A DNA stretch of 64,000 bases from Cytophagales bacterium CG12_big_fil_rev_8_21_14_0_65_40_12 (GCA_002786855.1 PCUU01000082.1:1-64000); one strand, 5' to 3'; counted from the first letter of the stretch, positions 24,935 to 34,951 are shown. The notes: generated from the sequence alone by a model not told the origin. Numbers and translations are program-made.

Positions 24935-27904
24935 TTAGAATTTACTTCGGTCTACGGAAAGACTAATGTTTTGCTGGTTAAGCATTTCTTTGATTCGGTC
25001 AGATTCTTCCTTGTGGCCGTATTGGCTGAATACAGATTGCAGGTATTGCAGGCCATTGAGGAATTTACGGAATTCATAATCATACCGCATTTTCTTTTGA
25101 TGGTAGCTTGCCATGTCGTTGAACATTTCAGCGATTTCCATTCCCATTTTCAAAGCCTTTTCTTCTTCGCCAATCGATAAATACCCTTGAACAAAACTGA
25201 TCGAAGCGATATCGTAAGGCAAAGCTTCATTCGGCATTACTTCTATTCCTCTGTCCAACACTTCTTTAGCGCGTGTGGTATCACCCTCAATAATCAATGC
25301 TTCTGCTAGAGTAGTGAACATGGACCTATGATTTTGCGCAAAACCTCTGTAATCCCCGTTCAAATTTGCTTTTGGATTGTCCAAACCTCTGAATTGGAAT
25401 TTGTTCATCACATTATCGTACATCAGGTCGATATTTACCAGTTCTCTTAAGTTCGAAGGCTTTCTAACCGGTAGCAGCCTGTAGGCCATTCCTTCTTGAA
25501 CTAAATAAGGGTCTAAATCGAAAGGCACAGAACTCACCGAAGTGTAATTGAGGTAGATGGGTCTTTCCCAATTATTAGCAGCAATAAGGTCAAGCATCAT
25601 CAAATACCCTTTTTCCATAAAGTTTTGATCTTCGCCAAAAGTGAAGAACATACGGTCTACTTGATATTTCTTCAAGGCATCAGGCACAGCATTGGTCTTA
25701 GCAATTTGAGCCGAATCTATAGGCAGCATCAATGAACGTGCTGGCACGGTATTGATTTCTGTTCCCGACTGTAATTGTCTTTTTAGTGCCGGATTGTTCT
25801 TTTGAATCAATGAAAGAAACTGCTTTAGGTCAATGGCTTGCCCTTCGAATTGTGGTCTTTCGTCCACATACAAATAATCATTTGTGCCTTGGCGATATTG
25901 ATCGATTTCCAAAGTATAAGGGAAAGCTTCAGAATCGTTCATCTTCATTTTGGTTTGATCGATGTACCAATCAGTGTTATAATAACTGAGTACCACCACC
26001 CGAACGTCCGTCCTAAATCCTTCAACTTCTTGAACATACCACAACGGGAAAGTGTCATTATCGCCACCTGTAAATAAAATAGCATTCGGAGCACATGACG
26101 CTAAGAAATTCCTTGCCGAATCTACCGAGAAATAACGCCCGGTTCTGTCATGATCATCCCAGTTTTCGGCTAAAAGGATAACAGGAGAAATCATTCCTAC
26201 GGCAAAGCCTGCTATTATTGCTGCCTTGCCACGGTTCTTAAATGCGTTTCCAATCGCTAAAACGGAGAATCCAATCCAAATCGCAAAGGCATAATAAGAA
26301 CCTGTATAAATATAATCCCTTTCTCTAGGCTCTATTGGAGGCGAATTCAAATAAATCACCAAGGCCAAACCCGTAAGAATAAAGAACAGCAATACCGCTG
26401 AAAAACGTTTGGGGTCTTTAGAAAATTGGAAAAAGAAGCCGATCAAGCCTAAAATGAGAGGAATAAAATAGTATTGATTTCTTGACTTGTTATTCTTTAT
26501 AAAATCAGGAACATCTTTGTCCGAATCCAAAGGAGTTAGGTAGTCAGCATCCTGAACATCGCTTTCCCTTCCGGCAAAATTGAACATAAAATAGCGCATG
26601 TACATATGGCCAATTTGATGAGAAAACAGAAAGGCCATGTTGTCGATAAAGGTTGGTTTTTCACCTTCGCGCAAGCCAGTAATGGCCATGTATTTTTGTT
26701 TGTGCCCTGGCTGCGAACTGTACATCCTTGGCAAGAATGTTTCCCAAGCGTTGTCGTATTCACTCTCTATTTTGTAATCGGCAATTTTATAAGAGTCATC
26801 GGCCTTGTAATAAATGGGCGCACCTTGCTTAAGCTCTGGCGGTGGAGCGTTAAAATATTGACCATAGAGTAAAGGCCTGCTTCCGTATTGTTCCCTTTTC
26901 AGATAAGAAATAAAGGTCATTACGTTCTCTGGGTTGTTTTCGTCAATAGGAGGGTTTTGTCTTGATCTAATTACAATTACAGCGTAACAAGAGTAACCAA
27001 TGAGCACGAAAGTGATGCCCAGAATAAGCGTATTCAGGATTGGCCATTCTCTTTTTCTTGTCCATTTCAAGCCCAAAATGATCGAGGCAATCAGTACAAA
27101 AATGATAAACAAGGCACCCGAACCAAATGGGGCACCAAAAGTATTCACAAAAGTGATTTCGAATTTACCTGCAAGGGTGGGAAGGCCGGGAATAATCACG
27201 GAGTTGATCAGTCCTACCAAGAAAAGAGAAATACCTAATGCCGCAAAGCCACCTTTCCAGGTTGGGTTTTGGTATTTTTTGAAATAATAAATTAAGCCCA
27301 ATGCAGGGAGCGTTACCAAACCTAAAAGGTGAGCACCTGTGGAGAGCCCGAGCATATAGAATATAAGTACAATCCACTTGTTTCTGGAGCTTTCGTCCTC
27401 GACCAATTCCCACTTGAGCATGGCCCAAAATACAAATGCAGTAAAGAAAGACGACATACCATAAACCTCTCCTTCTTCGGCAGAAAACCAGAAAGAGTCG
27501 GTAAAGGCAAAACTCAGGGCACCAACGATGCCCGCAGCAATGAGCAACTGATTATGAAATGAAGTGACTTTTTCGGCAGTAGATTGAATCAACCTTCTAC
27601 CCAACATTACAATTGTCCAATACAAGAAAAGTATAGTGAAAGCACTCGACACCACACTTACCATGTTGATCCAGTAGGCTACGCGAGTAACATCGCCCAT
27701 GGCCAAAAGAGAGAACATTCTGCCAATGAGCATGTATAAAGGTGCGCCAGGTGGGTGCGATACTTCAAGTTTATAAGCAATTGCAATGAATTCACCCGAA
27801 TCCCAGAAACTTGCAACTCGCTCCACAGTGATTACATAAACCACTAGCGAGATCAAGAAAACTACCCAACCGGAGATTGTATTGATTTTTTTAAAATCTG
27901 TCAT
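24935..27904 (-). CDS. DUF2723 membrane protein (TMEM260/O-mannosyltransferase-like) with C-terminal helical repeats
   Basis: This 989-residue protein has about a dozen TM helices in its first 600 residues, starting with TM1 at 9-29 followed by ASFWDSGEFIAIAYKLEVSHPPGAP, the DUF2723 signature containing the D and SHPPG motif of GT-C-fold enzymes. A large extracytoplasmic region and TPR-like helices follow. DUF2723 is the domain of human TMEM260, a protein O-mannosyltransferase. Bacteroidota O-mannosylate many exported proteins, so a glycosyltransferase role is plausible but inferred. Start ATG at 27902-27904. A small hairpin (27928-27945) lies in its leader. Confidence 0.85.
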   Translation of the reverse strand: MTDFKKINTISGWVVFLISLVVYVITVERVASFWDSGEFIAIAYKLEVSHPPGAPLYMLIGRMFSLLAMGDVTRVAYWINMVSVVSSAFTILFLYWTIVMLGRRLIQSTAEKVTSFHNQLLIAAGIVGALSFAFTDSFWFSAEEGEVYGMSSFFTAFVFWAMLKWELVEDESSRNKWIVLIFYMLGLSTGAHLLGLVTLPALGLIYYFKKYQNPTWKGGFAALGISLFLVGLINSVIIPGLPTLAGKFEITFVNTFGAPFGSGALFIIFVLIASIILGLKWTRKREWPILNTLILGITFVLIGYSCYAVIVIRSRQNPPIDENNPENVMTFISYLKREQYGSRPLLYGQYFNAPPPELKQGAPIYYKADDSYKIADYKIESEYDNAWETFLPRMYSSQPGHKQKYMAITGLREGEKPTFIDNMAFLFSHQIGHMYMRYFMFNFAGRESDVQDADYLTPLDSDKDVPDFIKNNKSRNQYYFIPLILGLIGFFFQFSKDPKRFSAVLLFFILTGLALVIYLNSPPIEPRERDYIYTGSYYAFAIWIGFSVLAIGNAFKNRGKAAIIAGFAVGMISPVILLAENWDDHDRTGRYFSVDSARNFLASCAPNAILFTGGDNDTFPLWYVQEVEGFRTDVRVVVLSYYNTDWYIDQTKMKMNDSEAFPYTLEIDQYRQGTNDYLYVDERPQFEGQAIDLKQFLSLIQKNNPALKRQLQSGTEINTVPARSLMLPIDSAQIAKTNAVPDALKKYQVDRMFFTFGEDQNFMEKGYLMMLDLIAANNWERPIYLNYTSVSSVPFDLDPYLVQEGMAYRLLPVRKPSNLRELVNIDLMYDNVMNKFQFRGLDNPKANLNGDYRGFAQNHRSMFTTLAEALIIEGDTTRAKEVLDRGIEVMPNEALPYDIASISFVQGYLSIGEEEKALKMGMEIAEMFNDMASYHQKKMRYDYEFRKFLNGLQYLQSVFSQYGHKEESDRIKEMLNQQNISLSVDRSKF

Positions 27905-28098
27905 TTCAACATTTTTAGATGGTGCTCCTCAGTTAAAAAACTGAGCTATTTTGGCGCTAAGGTCAATACCAATAGTGATTTAAAACCATTTGCAGGCCGT
28001 GAAATTAGTAAAAATTCGCTTCAAGAAAGGTTAATTTTTATTAATCGGGGCGATAGGCAAATTCTACCCAAACATTTGAATACGCTAGTTTGGCTGGA

Positions 28099-28743
28099 TT
28101 ATGCCGAAACCGCGAGATAGAACATTAACCACAATAAGAACAGCGGGACATAAGAAGTGAAAACGATCGCATTGGCGATGGACTTCTTTTTTCGGGCTGC
28201 ATAATGAATTCCATAGGTAAGGAGAATCCAATAACCTATTTCAAAAATGTTGATTGCAGAGTTTACATATTGATATTTGCTGGCTACTTCGGTATGATCG
28301 AAAAAATTCATGTAAGACAACGGATAGAATGCCTGAACGTCCCAATAGGTAGGGTTGGTTTCAATAAAGAAGAACCAAAGAATGGTAATTACTTGAGGAA
28401 TAAAGAAGATCAACTCGGCAAACATTGCGATTTGCCAGCACTGCTTATAATTGACCCTGTAGCCCCATAAAAAGCAGCCCACCCAAAGTATAAACCCGAT
28501 GACCGTAAATTTCCAAGCATAAACCAGCGGAACGCTGATGTATTTCAAACCCACCATTACTTTGAAAATGAGCAAACTTGGCCCCTCTAAAAACTGGAAT
28601 GCTGGAATTTGGTCAATTACAAAGGTTTGCTTTATGAACAGCAAAAGAAAATAAATCACGCAAATGAGCACGAACACCACCACCTTATTGATGGAAGTGT
28701 ACTCCTTCATCTTCAATTCTAAACTTGTATATTCCCTAGGCAT
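28099..28743 (-). CDS. Multi-pass membrane protein of unknown function
   Basis: This 214-residue protein counts from the ATG at 28741-28743 (MPREYTSLE). A longer frame beginning at 28761 was rejected because that start would fall inside the predicted -7 promoter box. About five hydrophobic helices are visible, the first near residues 20-43. The YAWKFTVIGFILWVGCFLWGYRVNYKQCW stretch suggests a Yip1/permease-like topology, but no family is recognised. It is divergent from the TPR protein gene, with back-to-back promoters. Confidence 0.6.
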   Translation of the reverse strand: MPREYTSLELKMKEYTSINKVVVFVLICVIYFLLLFIKQTFVIDQIPAFQFLEGPSLLIFKVMVGLKYISVPLVYAWKFTVIGFILWVGCFLWGYRVNYKQCWQIAMFAELIFFIPQVITILWFFFIETNPTYWDVQAFYPLSYMNFFDHTEVASKYQYVNSAINIFEIGYWILLTYGIHYAARKKKSIANAIVFTSYVPLFLLWLMFYLAVSA

Positions 28744-28758
28744 GAATACAATTTGACA

Positions 28759-28786
28759 CAAAACTACGATTATTGGTAATACACAA
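28759..28786 (-). promoter_or_regulatory. Promoter of the 28099-28743 membrane protein
   Basis: On the minus strand, TAGTTTTG (28759-28766) matches the TAnnTTTG -7 box, with TTG (28784-28786) 17 bases upstream. It places the start of translation at 28743. Confidence 0.5.
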
Positions 28787-28807
28787 TAATAAAATTAGTT
28801 GAGCGTC

Positions 28808-28837
28808 TTGGGATTCAGTTGAGTGGCTGTACTTTTG
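28808..28837 (+). promoter_or_regulatory. Consensus promoter of the TPR protein gene
   Basis: TTG (28808-28810), 19 bases, then TACTTTTG (28830-28837): an exact fit to the Bacteroidota promoter. It lies downstream of the first possible in-frame start (28819 region), so translation should begin at 28864. Confidence 0.75.
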
Positions 28838-28863
28838 CATCATTGCGGTGGAATCAAAAATTA

Positions 28864-30072
28864 ATGCGATTTAAAAATATTGTCTTAGGCGTAGTTGCCG
28901 CACTTTTATTCAACTCGGCTGCTGTCCAAGCCCAGTCCAAAAAGGAGCGTGTAGAAAGCGATACTTCGAGGTACTTGCTGCTTAATCTCGCCTTGCAACA
29001 CGAAATTACCACAGCGGTAGACAATATGTACAACTTCGATTTTCATAAGGCCGAGGTTGAATTCAATTGGCTCAAGTATAATTATCCAGAGCATCCATTA
29101 GGCTACTTTTTATTCGGGATAAGTACTTGGTGGCAAATGATGCCGAATTTGGACAAAGAGTCTCCTTTAGGAGAGGAGTTTTTGGCTTATATGGATACGG
29201 CCATTTATAAATCTGAGGCAATTTTGGAACAAGATGAAGATAATATGGAAGCCAATTTCTTCTTGGCTGGCGCTTATGGTTTTCAAGGCAGATATCATTC
29301 TGAAAAAAGGAACTGGGGCAAAGCTACGAATACAGGTAGGTTGGCTTTAAAATATTTGGAGAAGTCTCAGGGCAATGAAAGTTTTAGCCCAGAAATCCTT
29401 TTTGGCGATGCACTCTTCAATTACTACTCTATCTGGATCAGGGAAGAATACCCGATGCTTCGCCCAATTTTGTTGTTTTTTCCGCGAGGCGATAAAGCCT
29501 TGGGATTAAAGCAACTTGAAACGGTTGCTACTAACGCCTTTTACACTCGGGTTGAGGCCATATTCTTTTTAATGCGCATCAAGGCTTTCGAAACAAACGA
29601 GACTTTTGAGGCTTTGCGCTTATCGGAGTATATTTTTGGACAGTATCCCAACAATCCATATTTCCATAGATTTTATGCGAGAATGCTCTACTCAGCAGGG
29701 CAAATGGATGCTACGGAAAAAGAATCTCTGGAAATACTCAAAAGATTTGATGCTGGAATGGAAGGCTACGAAGAAATGAGTGCGCGCTATGCGTGCTTTT
29801 ATCTCGGGGCAATTCATCGTGGCAGAAGAAATTGGGAGGTGGCAGAGCCTTATTATAAACGGGCGATTTCATATTCCGCAGACTTGGATTTGGAAGATTC
29901 TGGTTATCATATCTATTCTTTACTCCATTTGGCAGAATATTATGTGGAGCAAAAGCGCTACGATGAGGCCGCTCCGATGCTCTCAAAAGTAAGAAATGAG
30001 ACCAAAAGGAAAGAATCGACCAATCAAAAGGCAAGGGAGTTAGAGAAGGAAATAAAAAGGAACAAAAAATAG
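28864..30072 (+). CDS. Exported tetratricopeptide-repeat protein
   Basis: This 402-residue protein counts from the ATG at 28864, which gives a proper signal peptide (MRFKNIVLGVVAALLF, cleavage near VQAQS). The promoter at 28808-28837 overlaps the longer alternative frame and supports this choice. The rest is helical with several TPR-like units (for example NPYFHRFYARMLYSAGQMD, and a YYVEQKRYDEAAPMLSKVR repeat near the end). It ends in a Lys/Glu-rich tail. Presumably a periplasmic protein-protein interaction scaffold; partner unknown. Confidence 0.75.
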   Translation: MRFKNIVLGVVAALLFNSAAVQAQSKKERVESDTSRYLLLNLALQHEITTAVDNMYNFDFHKAEVEFNWLKYNYPEHPLGYFLFGISTWWQMMPNLDKESPLGEEFLAYMDTAIYKSEAILEQDEDNMEANFFLAGAYGFQGRYHSEKRNWGKATNTGRLALKYLEKSQGNESFSPEILFGDALFNYYSIWIREEYPMLRPILLFFPRGDKALGLKQLETVATNAFYTRVEAIFFLMRIKAFETNETFEALRLSEYIFGQYPNNPYFHRFYARMLYSAGQMDATEKESLEILKRFDAGMEGYEEMSARYACFYLGAIHRGRRNWEVAEPYYKRAISYSADLDLEDSGYHIYSLLHLAEYYVEQKRYDEAAPMLSKVRNETKRKESTNQKARELEKEIKRNKK

Positions 30073-30155
30073 CTTTCACCGTTTATCCGAACAAAATTCT
30101 TAAGTCAATTGATTCACCTATTTTTACAAAATAATATTTCGTCAAAGCGATTAAA

Positions 30156-30632
30156 ATGAACCAAAACATCAAGCTCGATAAGATTGATCGTAAAATTTTA
30201 GAAATTCTTCAATCTAATGCAAAAATTACCAATGCTCAGTTGTCTAAAGAAATTGGGCTTTCTCCAGCACCCACTTTAGAAAGGGTAAAAAAATTAGAAG
30301 TTACAGGCATTATCAAAAGCTATCACGCCAAGCTTGATACCGATAAAATAGGACTTGGTGTTAGTACTTTTGTTTATGTCACATTGAAAGGTCACAACAG
30401 AGGCAACATTGATGTCTTTTTGGAAGAAATCAACAAAATTGATGAAGTGATTGAGTGCCACCACGTTACCGGAACAGGTGATTTTATTCTGAAAGTAATT
30501 GCTGCCGATATAGCGTCCTATCAAAAGTTAATGCTCGAAAGGGTGAGCGATATTACAGTTGTGGATAATTTGCAGTCTATGATAATCCTCTCTACTTTTA
30601 AGGATAGCAAAGTAATGCCAATTCCTAACTAA
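30156..30632 (+). CDS. Lrp/AsnC-family transcriptional regulator
   Basis: This 158-residue protein matches the family length. The N-terminal helix-turn-helix (KIDRKILEILQSNAKITNAQLSKEIGLS) is followed by a RAM/AsnC ligand domain with VIECHHVTGTGDFILKV. These proteins sense amino acids and control their metabolism. Its gene is followed 17 bases later by a PyrR-like phosphoribosyltransferase and then mscS on the same strand. Target genes cannot be told from the sequence. Confidence 0.9.
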   Translation: MNQNIKLDKIDRKILEILQSNAKITNAQLSKEIGLSPAPTLERVKKLEVTGIIKSYHAKLDTDKIGLGVSTFVYVTLKGHNRGNIDVFLEEINKIDEVIECHHVTGTGDFILKVIAADIASYQKLMLERVSDITVVDNLQSMIILSTFKDSKVMPIPN

Positions 30633-30649
30633 GAAGAGTAGCCTCTCAA

Positions 30650-31153
30650 ATGTCCAAGCATAAAAAACAAATCCTTGATAAAGCTCAAATAGAGCAGAAA
30701 ATCCGTAGGATGGCCTACGAGATTTATGAGCAAAATTACGAGCAAAAAGAATTAATACTCGCTGGAGTAGATGAGAACGGATTAAAGCTTTCAATTTCCT
30801 TGAAAAAGGAAATTGATGCCATTTCCGATATTAAAGTTCATGTCATCAAACTTGACGTAGAAAAAGACGCACCCGTTCAGCCAAAGGTAGACCTTTCGCA
30901 TTTCCCTCAAATAGAGCAGTTTACGGTGATAGTCGTTGATGATGTGCTGAATTCAGGTCGCACAATGATTTACGCCATCGACCCATTTTTGCAGTTGGGG
31001 GCAAAAAAGATTCAAACCGCGGTTTTGGTAAATCGCAGCCACAAGCGTTTTCCAATTTCTGTCGACTACAAAGGCCTCGAATTGGCCACCACCATCCAAG
31101 AACATATTCAGGTTGATTTGTCAGAGTCAGATAGTTCTGCTTATTTGTACTAA
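30650..31153 (+). CDS. PyrR-like phosphoribosyltransferase
   Basis: This 167-residue type I phosphoribosyltransferase has the PRPP-binding motif VIVVDDVLNSGRTM (about 92-105). The general arrangement (LILAGVDENGLKLS near the N-terminus, AVLVNRSHKRFPISVDYKG after the PRPP loop) fits PyrR/uracil PRTase relatives. In Gram-positives PyrR attenuates the pyr operon by binding mRNA; in Bacteroidota the RNA-binding role is not established. It lies between lrp and mscS with short gaps. Confidence 0.85.
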   Translation: MSKHKKQILDKAQIEQKIRRMAYEIYEQNYEQKELILAGVDENGLKLSISLKKEIDAISDIKVHVIKLDVEKDAPVQPKVDLSHFPQIEQFTVIVVDDVLNSGRTMIYAIDPFLQLGAKKIQTAVLVNRSHKRFPISVDYKGLELATTIQEHIQVDLSESDSSAYLY

Positions 31154-31178
31154 TTTTTAACAAAAACTAATCATTAAC

Positions 31179-32000
31179 ATGGATTTTGACCTAGAAGAAA
31201 TTTGGGCCAATGTTGAAGATTTAATCGTTAGCTACGGAATTAAGATCATTGGAGCTGTCGTTTTACTCATCATTGGCTCATGGCTTATCAAGAGAATAGT
31301 GAGTGCCTTTGGTAAGGGCCTTAAGAAAAGAGAAGTAGACGCAACGATTATCCCTACAGTAAAAGGGGTAGTGAAAATCACCTTATATGCGGCTCTTTTT
31401 TATGCTATAATAATGCAGTTGGGGGTTGAAGCATCGGGCTTCCTTGCTGTTTTTGGGGCGGCAGGTCTTGCCGTTGGTTTGGCCTTGCAGGGCAGTTTGT
31501 CAAATTTTGCAGGGGGAATACTCATCCTCACCCTAAAACCATTTAAGGCTGGCGATTATGTAGAAATTGATGGAACGGGCGGTTCAGTGTACGGTGTTTC
31601 TATTATCAACACTGTCTTGAAAACCCCCGATAACCGAACAATTTTCCTTCCGAATGGAAAAGTGGCTAGCGCAAACATTACCAATTTCACAACCGAACCC
31701 ACCCGAAGATGGGATAAGGTTTTTGGGATTGGCTATGGAGATGACTTCGATAAAGCAAAATCAATCATTATGAAACTGATTGAGAATGACGACCGATTTT
31801 TAAAGGAGCCAGCGCCATTTGCAAGGGTTGGAAATTTAGGAGATAGCAGCGTAGACATCACCGTTCGGGCTTGGGTGAACACCCCAGATTATTGGGATGT
31901 GAACTGGGATATGATCGAAAACGTAAAAAAGGAATTCGACAAACAAGGTATTTCTATCCCTTTTCCACAAAGAGATGTACATTTGTTTAACCAAAAATAA
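31179..32000 (+). CDS. mscS: Small-conductance mechanosensitive channel
   Basis: This 273-residue protein is close to E. coli MscS in length. TM1 and TM2 fall at about 20-40 and 62-82. The pore helix contains the Gly/Ala-rich FLAVFGAAGLAVGLALQGSLSNFAGG stretch (about 88-112), and the beta-domain follows with LKPFKAGDYVEI and RTIFLPNGKV. It releases solutes upon hypo-osmotic shock at the inner membrane. A strong hairpin terminator follows 28 bases later. Confidence 0.92.
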   Translation: MDFDLEEIWANVEDLIVSYGIKIIGAVVLLIIGSWLIKRIVSAFGKGLKKREVDATIIPTVKGVVKITLYAALFYAIIMQLGVEASGFLAVFGAAGLAVGLALQGSLSNFAGGILILTLKPFKAGDYVEIDGTGGSVYGVSIINTVLKTPDNRTIFLPNGKVASANITNFTTEPTRRWDKVFGIGYGDDFDKAKSIIMKLIENDDRFLKEPAPFARVGNLGDSSVDITVRAWVNTPDYWDVNWDMIENVKKEFDKQGISIPFPQRDVHLFNQK

Positions 32001-32027
32001 CTGTCACTAAGACTTCACAGAACAAGA

Positions 32028-32060
32028 GGGGTAAATAGTTATATTTACCCCTTTAATTTT
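32028..32060 (+). terminator. Terminator after mscS
   Basis: GGGGTAAATA (32028-32037) pairs with TATTTACCCC (32042-32051) around a GTTA loop, followed by TTTAATTTT. The panB start is only 16 bases after the stem, so panB must have its transcription start within or just past this hairpin, or rely on readthrough. Confidence 0.75.
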
Positions 32061-32066
32061 ATAGGT

Positions 32067-32885
32067 ATGTCAATCCATAAATCCGATATAAAAAAGATCA
32101 CCACGCACCAGTTGCAGGCGATGAAAGATCGCGGTGAAAAAATTTCGATGCTCACGGCTTATGATTTTTCCATGGCCAGTTTAATTGATGATGCCGGTGT
32201 CGACATTATACTAGTTGGAGATTCTGCATCGAACGTCATGGCAGGTCACGAAACCACTTTACCCATTACTTTGGATCAAATGATTTACCATGCAAGTTCA
32301 GTGGTAAGGGCCGTGAAAAGAGCATTTGTGGTGGTAGACATCCCTTTTGGTTCTTACCAAGGCAATAGTTCCGAAGCACTTAGGTCTGTGATCAGAGTCA
32401 TGAAGGAATCAGGAGCGCATAGTGTGAAGATGGAAGGTGGTGCCGAAATCAAAGAATCAATTATTAGGGTATTAAGTGCTGGCGTACCTGTAATGGGGCA
32501 TTTAGGCTTGACTCCGCAGTCCATTTATAAATTCGGTACCTACTCAGTTAGAGCCAAAGAGGACGAGGAAGCTGAAAAGTTAGTTGCGGATGCCAAATTG
32601 CTTGAGGCCTGCGGTTGTTTCGGAATTGTCTTAGAGAAAATTCCAGCAGAGCTTGCTAAGAGAGTGGCAGAGGAAGTGAATATTCCAATCATAGGCATTG
32701 GCGCTGGCCCACATGTGGACGGCCAAGTTTTAGTAATGCATGACATGCTTGGGATTACCACTGAATTTAAACCAAGATTTTTAAGGCAATACGCAGATTT
32801 AGGCTCAACTATTAAATCAGCTGTTGCGAGCTATGTGAAAGACGTGAAAGACCGCGATTTTCCAAGTGACAAAGAAAGCTATTAG
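32067..32885 (+). CDS. panB: 3-methyl-2-oxobutanoate hydroxymethyltransferase
   Basis: This first enzyme of pantothenate synthesis transfers a hydroxymethyl group from methylene-THF to alpha-ketoisovalerate to give ketopantoate. The 272-residue protein has the family segments [48 protein letters not shown] and [12 protein letters not shown], and the [20 protein letters not shown] motif. Metal-binding Asp and catalytic Glu residues are present in these motifs. It follows the mscS terminator closely; no other pan gene is adjacent. Confidence 0.96.
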   Translation: MSIHKSDIKKITTHQLQAMKDRGEKISMLTAYDFSMASLIDDAGVDIILVGDSASNVMAGHETTLPITLDQMIYHASSVVRAVKRAFVVVDIPFGSYQGNSSEALRSVIRVMKESGAHSVKMEGGAEIKESIIRVLSAGVPVMGHLGLTPQSIYKFGTYSVRAKEDEEAEKLVADAKLLEACGCFGIVLEKIPAELAKRVAEEVNIPIIGIGAGPHVDGQVLVMHDMLGITTEFKPRFLRQYADLGSTIKSAVASYVKDVKDRDFPSDKESY

Positions 32886-33027
32886 TCAATTTTATAATTA
32901 TCATTTTTTTAAATGCAAGGTTCGTATCTCAGAAGCTTGATTAACCAAATTTCTGGAACTTTTAACTTCTTAATTTTCTTACCTTAGCAATGCAATTTTA
33001 TTACGAATTACTTAACCATTTATACAA

Positions 33028-34254
33028 ATGAGCGAACAAAAAATAACCATGATCAACGGGGTTCTCAATGTGCCCAATCATCCAACCATTCCATTTATTG
33101 AAGGTGACGGAACTGGTGTCGACATTTGGCCTGCTGCTAAACTGGTTTTAGACCAAGCTGTAGCGAAAGCTTACAATGGCGAAAAAAGCCTAGTTTGGAA
33201 AGAAGTATTGGCTGGTGAAAAAGCTTTTAATGAAACTGGCGAATGGATGCCTGCCGCTACACTTGATGCCTTCAAGGATTATTTGGTAGGAATTAAAGGG
33301 CCATTAACTACGCCTGTGGGTGGTGGAATTCGTTCATTGAACGTTGCATTGCGTCAAGAACTTGACCTCTATGCTTGCGTTCGTCCTGTAAGATGGTTCG
33401 AAGGAACTCCTTCACCAGTAAAAGATCCTGGCGCCTGCGACATGGTGATTTTCAGAGAAAACACAGAAGATATTTATGCAGGTATTGAATTTCAGCAAGG
33501 CACAGAGGACGCAGCAAAATTTTCTGCTTTCTTGAAAGAAAACTTCGCGGCAAGATTTAAAAAAGTAAGATTCCCTGAAACGACTGGTTACGGCATTAAG
33601 CCTGTTTCTGAAGAGGGAACTCATAGATTAGTAAAAGCGGCTATCGATTATGCTGTTGCTCAAAAGAAGGATTCAGTTACCCTTGTTCATAAAGGGAATA
33701 TCATGAAGTTCACCGAAGGTGCTTTCAAAACTTGGGGTTACGAATTAGCCATCAATGCTTATGGCGCCAAAGATTATCAAGGCGGGCCATGGCAGGTAAT
33801 CGAAAAAGATGGTCATCAAATCATTATCAAAGATGTGATTGCAGATGCTTTCTTGCAGCAAATCCTATTAAGGCCATCTGAATATTCGGTAATCGCTACT
33901 TTAAACTTGAATGGTGACTACATTTCGGATGCGCTAGCAGCGATTGTTGGCGGAATTGGAATTGCGCCAGGTGCCAATATCAACTATATGAACGGAAGCG
34001 CGATTTTCGAAGCTACTCATGGTACAGCTCCAAAGTATGCAGGTCAAGACAAAGTGAACCCAGGATCAGTAATTCTTTCAGGTGCTATGATGCTTGAATA
34101 TATGGGCTGGCAAGAGGCTGCCGACTTGATCTATAAAGGTTTGGAAGCCTCTATCGCAAAGAAAAGGGTGACTTATGATTTCGAAAGATTAATGGAGGGC
34201 GCAACATTATTGAAGTGTTCCGAGTTTGGTGAAGAGATTGTAAAAAACATGTAA
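33028..34254 (+). CDS. icd: NADP-dependent isocitrate dehydrogenase
   Basis: This TCA-cycle enzyme makes 2-oxoglutarate, CO2 and NADPH. The 408-residue protein is of the E. coli Icd type: [48 protein letters not shown] (the regulatory Ser and substrate Arg residues), [13 protein letters not shown], and C-terminal [21 protein letters not shown] and [13 protein letters not shown]. Its own upstream region (32886-33027) contains TACCTTAG at 32980-32987, a near match to the -7 consensus but without a -33 box. A 12-bp hairpin follows the gene. Confidence 0.95.
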   Translation: MSEQKITMINGVLNVPNHPTIPFIEGDGTGVDIWPAAKLVLDQAVAKAYNGEKSLVWKEVLAGEKAFNETGEWMPAATLDAFKDYLVGIKGPLTTPVGGGIRSLNVALRQELDLYACVRPVRWFEGTPSPVKDPGACDMVIFRENTEDIYAGIEFQQGTEDAAKFSAFLKENFAARFKKVRFPETTGYGIKPVSEEGTHRLVKAAIDYAVAQKKDSVTLVHKGNIMKFTEGAFKTWGYELAINAYGAKDYQGGPWQVIEKDGHQIIIKDVIADAFLQQILLRPSEYSVIATLNLNGDYISDALAAIVGGIGIAPGANINYMNGSAIFEATHGTAPKYAGQDKVNPGSVILSGAMMLEYMGWQEAADLIYKGLEASIAKKRVTYDFERLMEGATLLKCSEFGEEIVKNM

Positions 34255-34264
34255 TACAGGTATC

Positions 34265-34298
34265 GAGGTTTTGTGAGTTTAAATCACAAAACCTCTTT
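34265..34298 (+). terminator. Hairpin terminator after icd
   Basis: GAGGTTTTGTGA (34265-34276) pairs perfectly with TCACAAAACCTC (34284-34295) across a 7-base loop. The T tail is short, so termination may be partial. Confidence 0.6.
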
Positions 34299-34321
34299 CC
34301 GCTTCTCAAACCTAAAATCAT

Positions 34322-34951
34322 ATGGAGGAATTTCTGCCATTTTTCCCACTTAAGCTTGTTGCTTTTCCTGCCGAAAAACTCAATCTCCATATTTTCGAAC
34401 CTCGTTACCGACAGCTAATTCTGGAATGCGTTGCCGAAGACAAAACCTTTGGTATTCCGGTTTTCAAGGATGGAATTTCAGAATTTGGTTCTGAAATGCG
34501 GGTAGAAAAAATCGTAAAGACCTACGAAACCGGTGAGATGGATATTACCACTCGCTGCGAAAGAATTTTCGAGTTGATTACTTTTAAAGAAGTGGTGGAC
34601 GGCAAAATGTATTCTGGTGGCAAAGTGAGGTTCATTGAAAATGTATTGGATGGGGAGCCATCGCAATGGCTTCAATTAAAAGAACTTGCAGCCGAGTTGG
34701 TAGAAGTCATTAAAATGGACCATAAACTCCATGTGGCCGAGATGACTCAAGAATATGAGCTAGCCCACAAATTGGGTCTATCTTTAGAACAAGAATATGA
34801 TATGCTTCAAATGGAAAGGCAATCTCAGCGATACGAGTACCTGATCAACCATATGAGAAGGGCTATTCCTGTAGTGCGCGAAATGGAAAGAGCCAAAGAG
34901 AAAATCCAAATGAATGGGCATTTTCAACATATTGATCCGCTCAAATTTTAA
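34322..34951 (+). CDS. Lon-protease substrate-binding-domain protein
   Basis: This 209-residue protein contains only the Lon N-terminal (LAN/PUA-like) domain: FFPLKLVAFPAEKLNLHIFEPRYRQLI (7-33) is the family hallmark. No ATPase or protease domain follows. The C-terminal part is a helical bundle. These stand-alone proteins may bind unfolded proteins; function is not settled. The stop is 3 bases before the nuoA start, so this gene is probably the first cistron of the first nuo transcript. Confidence 0.88.
   Translation: MEEFLPFFPLKLVAFPAEKLNLHIFEPRYRQLILECVAEDKTFGIPVFKDGISEFGSEMRVEKIVKTYETGEMDITTRCERIFELITFKEVVDGKMYSGGKVRFIENVLDGEPSQWLQLKELAAELVEVIKMDHKLHVAEMTQEYELAHKLGLSLEQEYDMLQMERQSQRYEYLINHMRRAIPVVREMERAKEKIQMNGHFQHIDPLKF

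Noticed and set aside
32980-32987. TACCTTAG before icd (and at 43810 before murI) as promoters
   Set aside because: Both resemble the -7 box but lack a TTTG at the proper distance; mentioned only within the gene entries.
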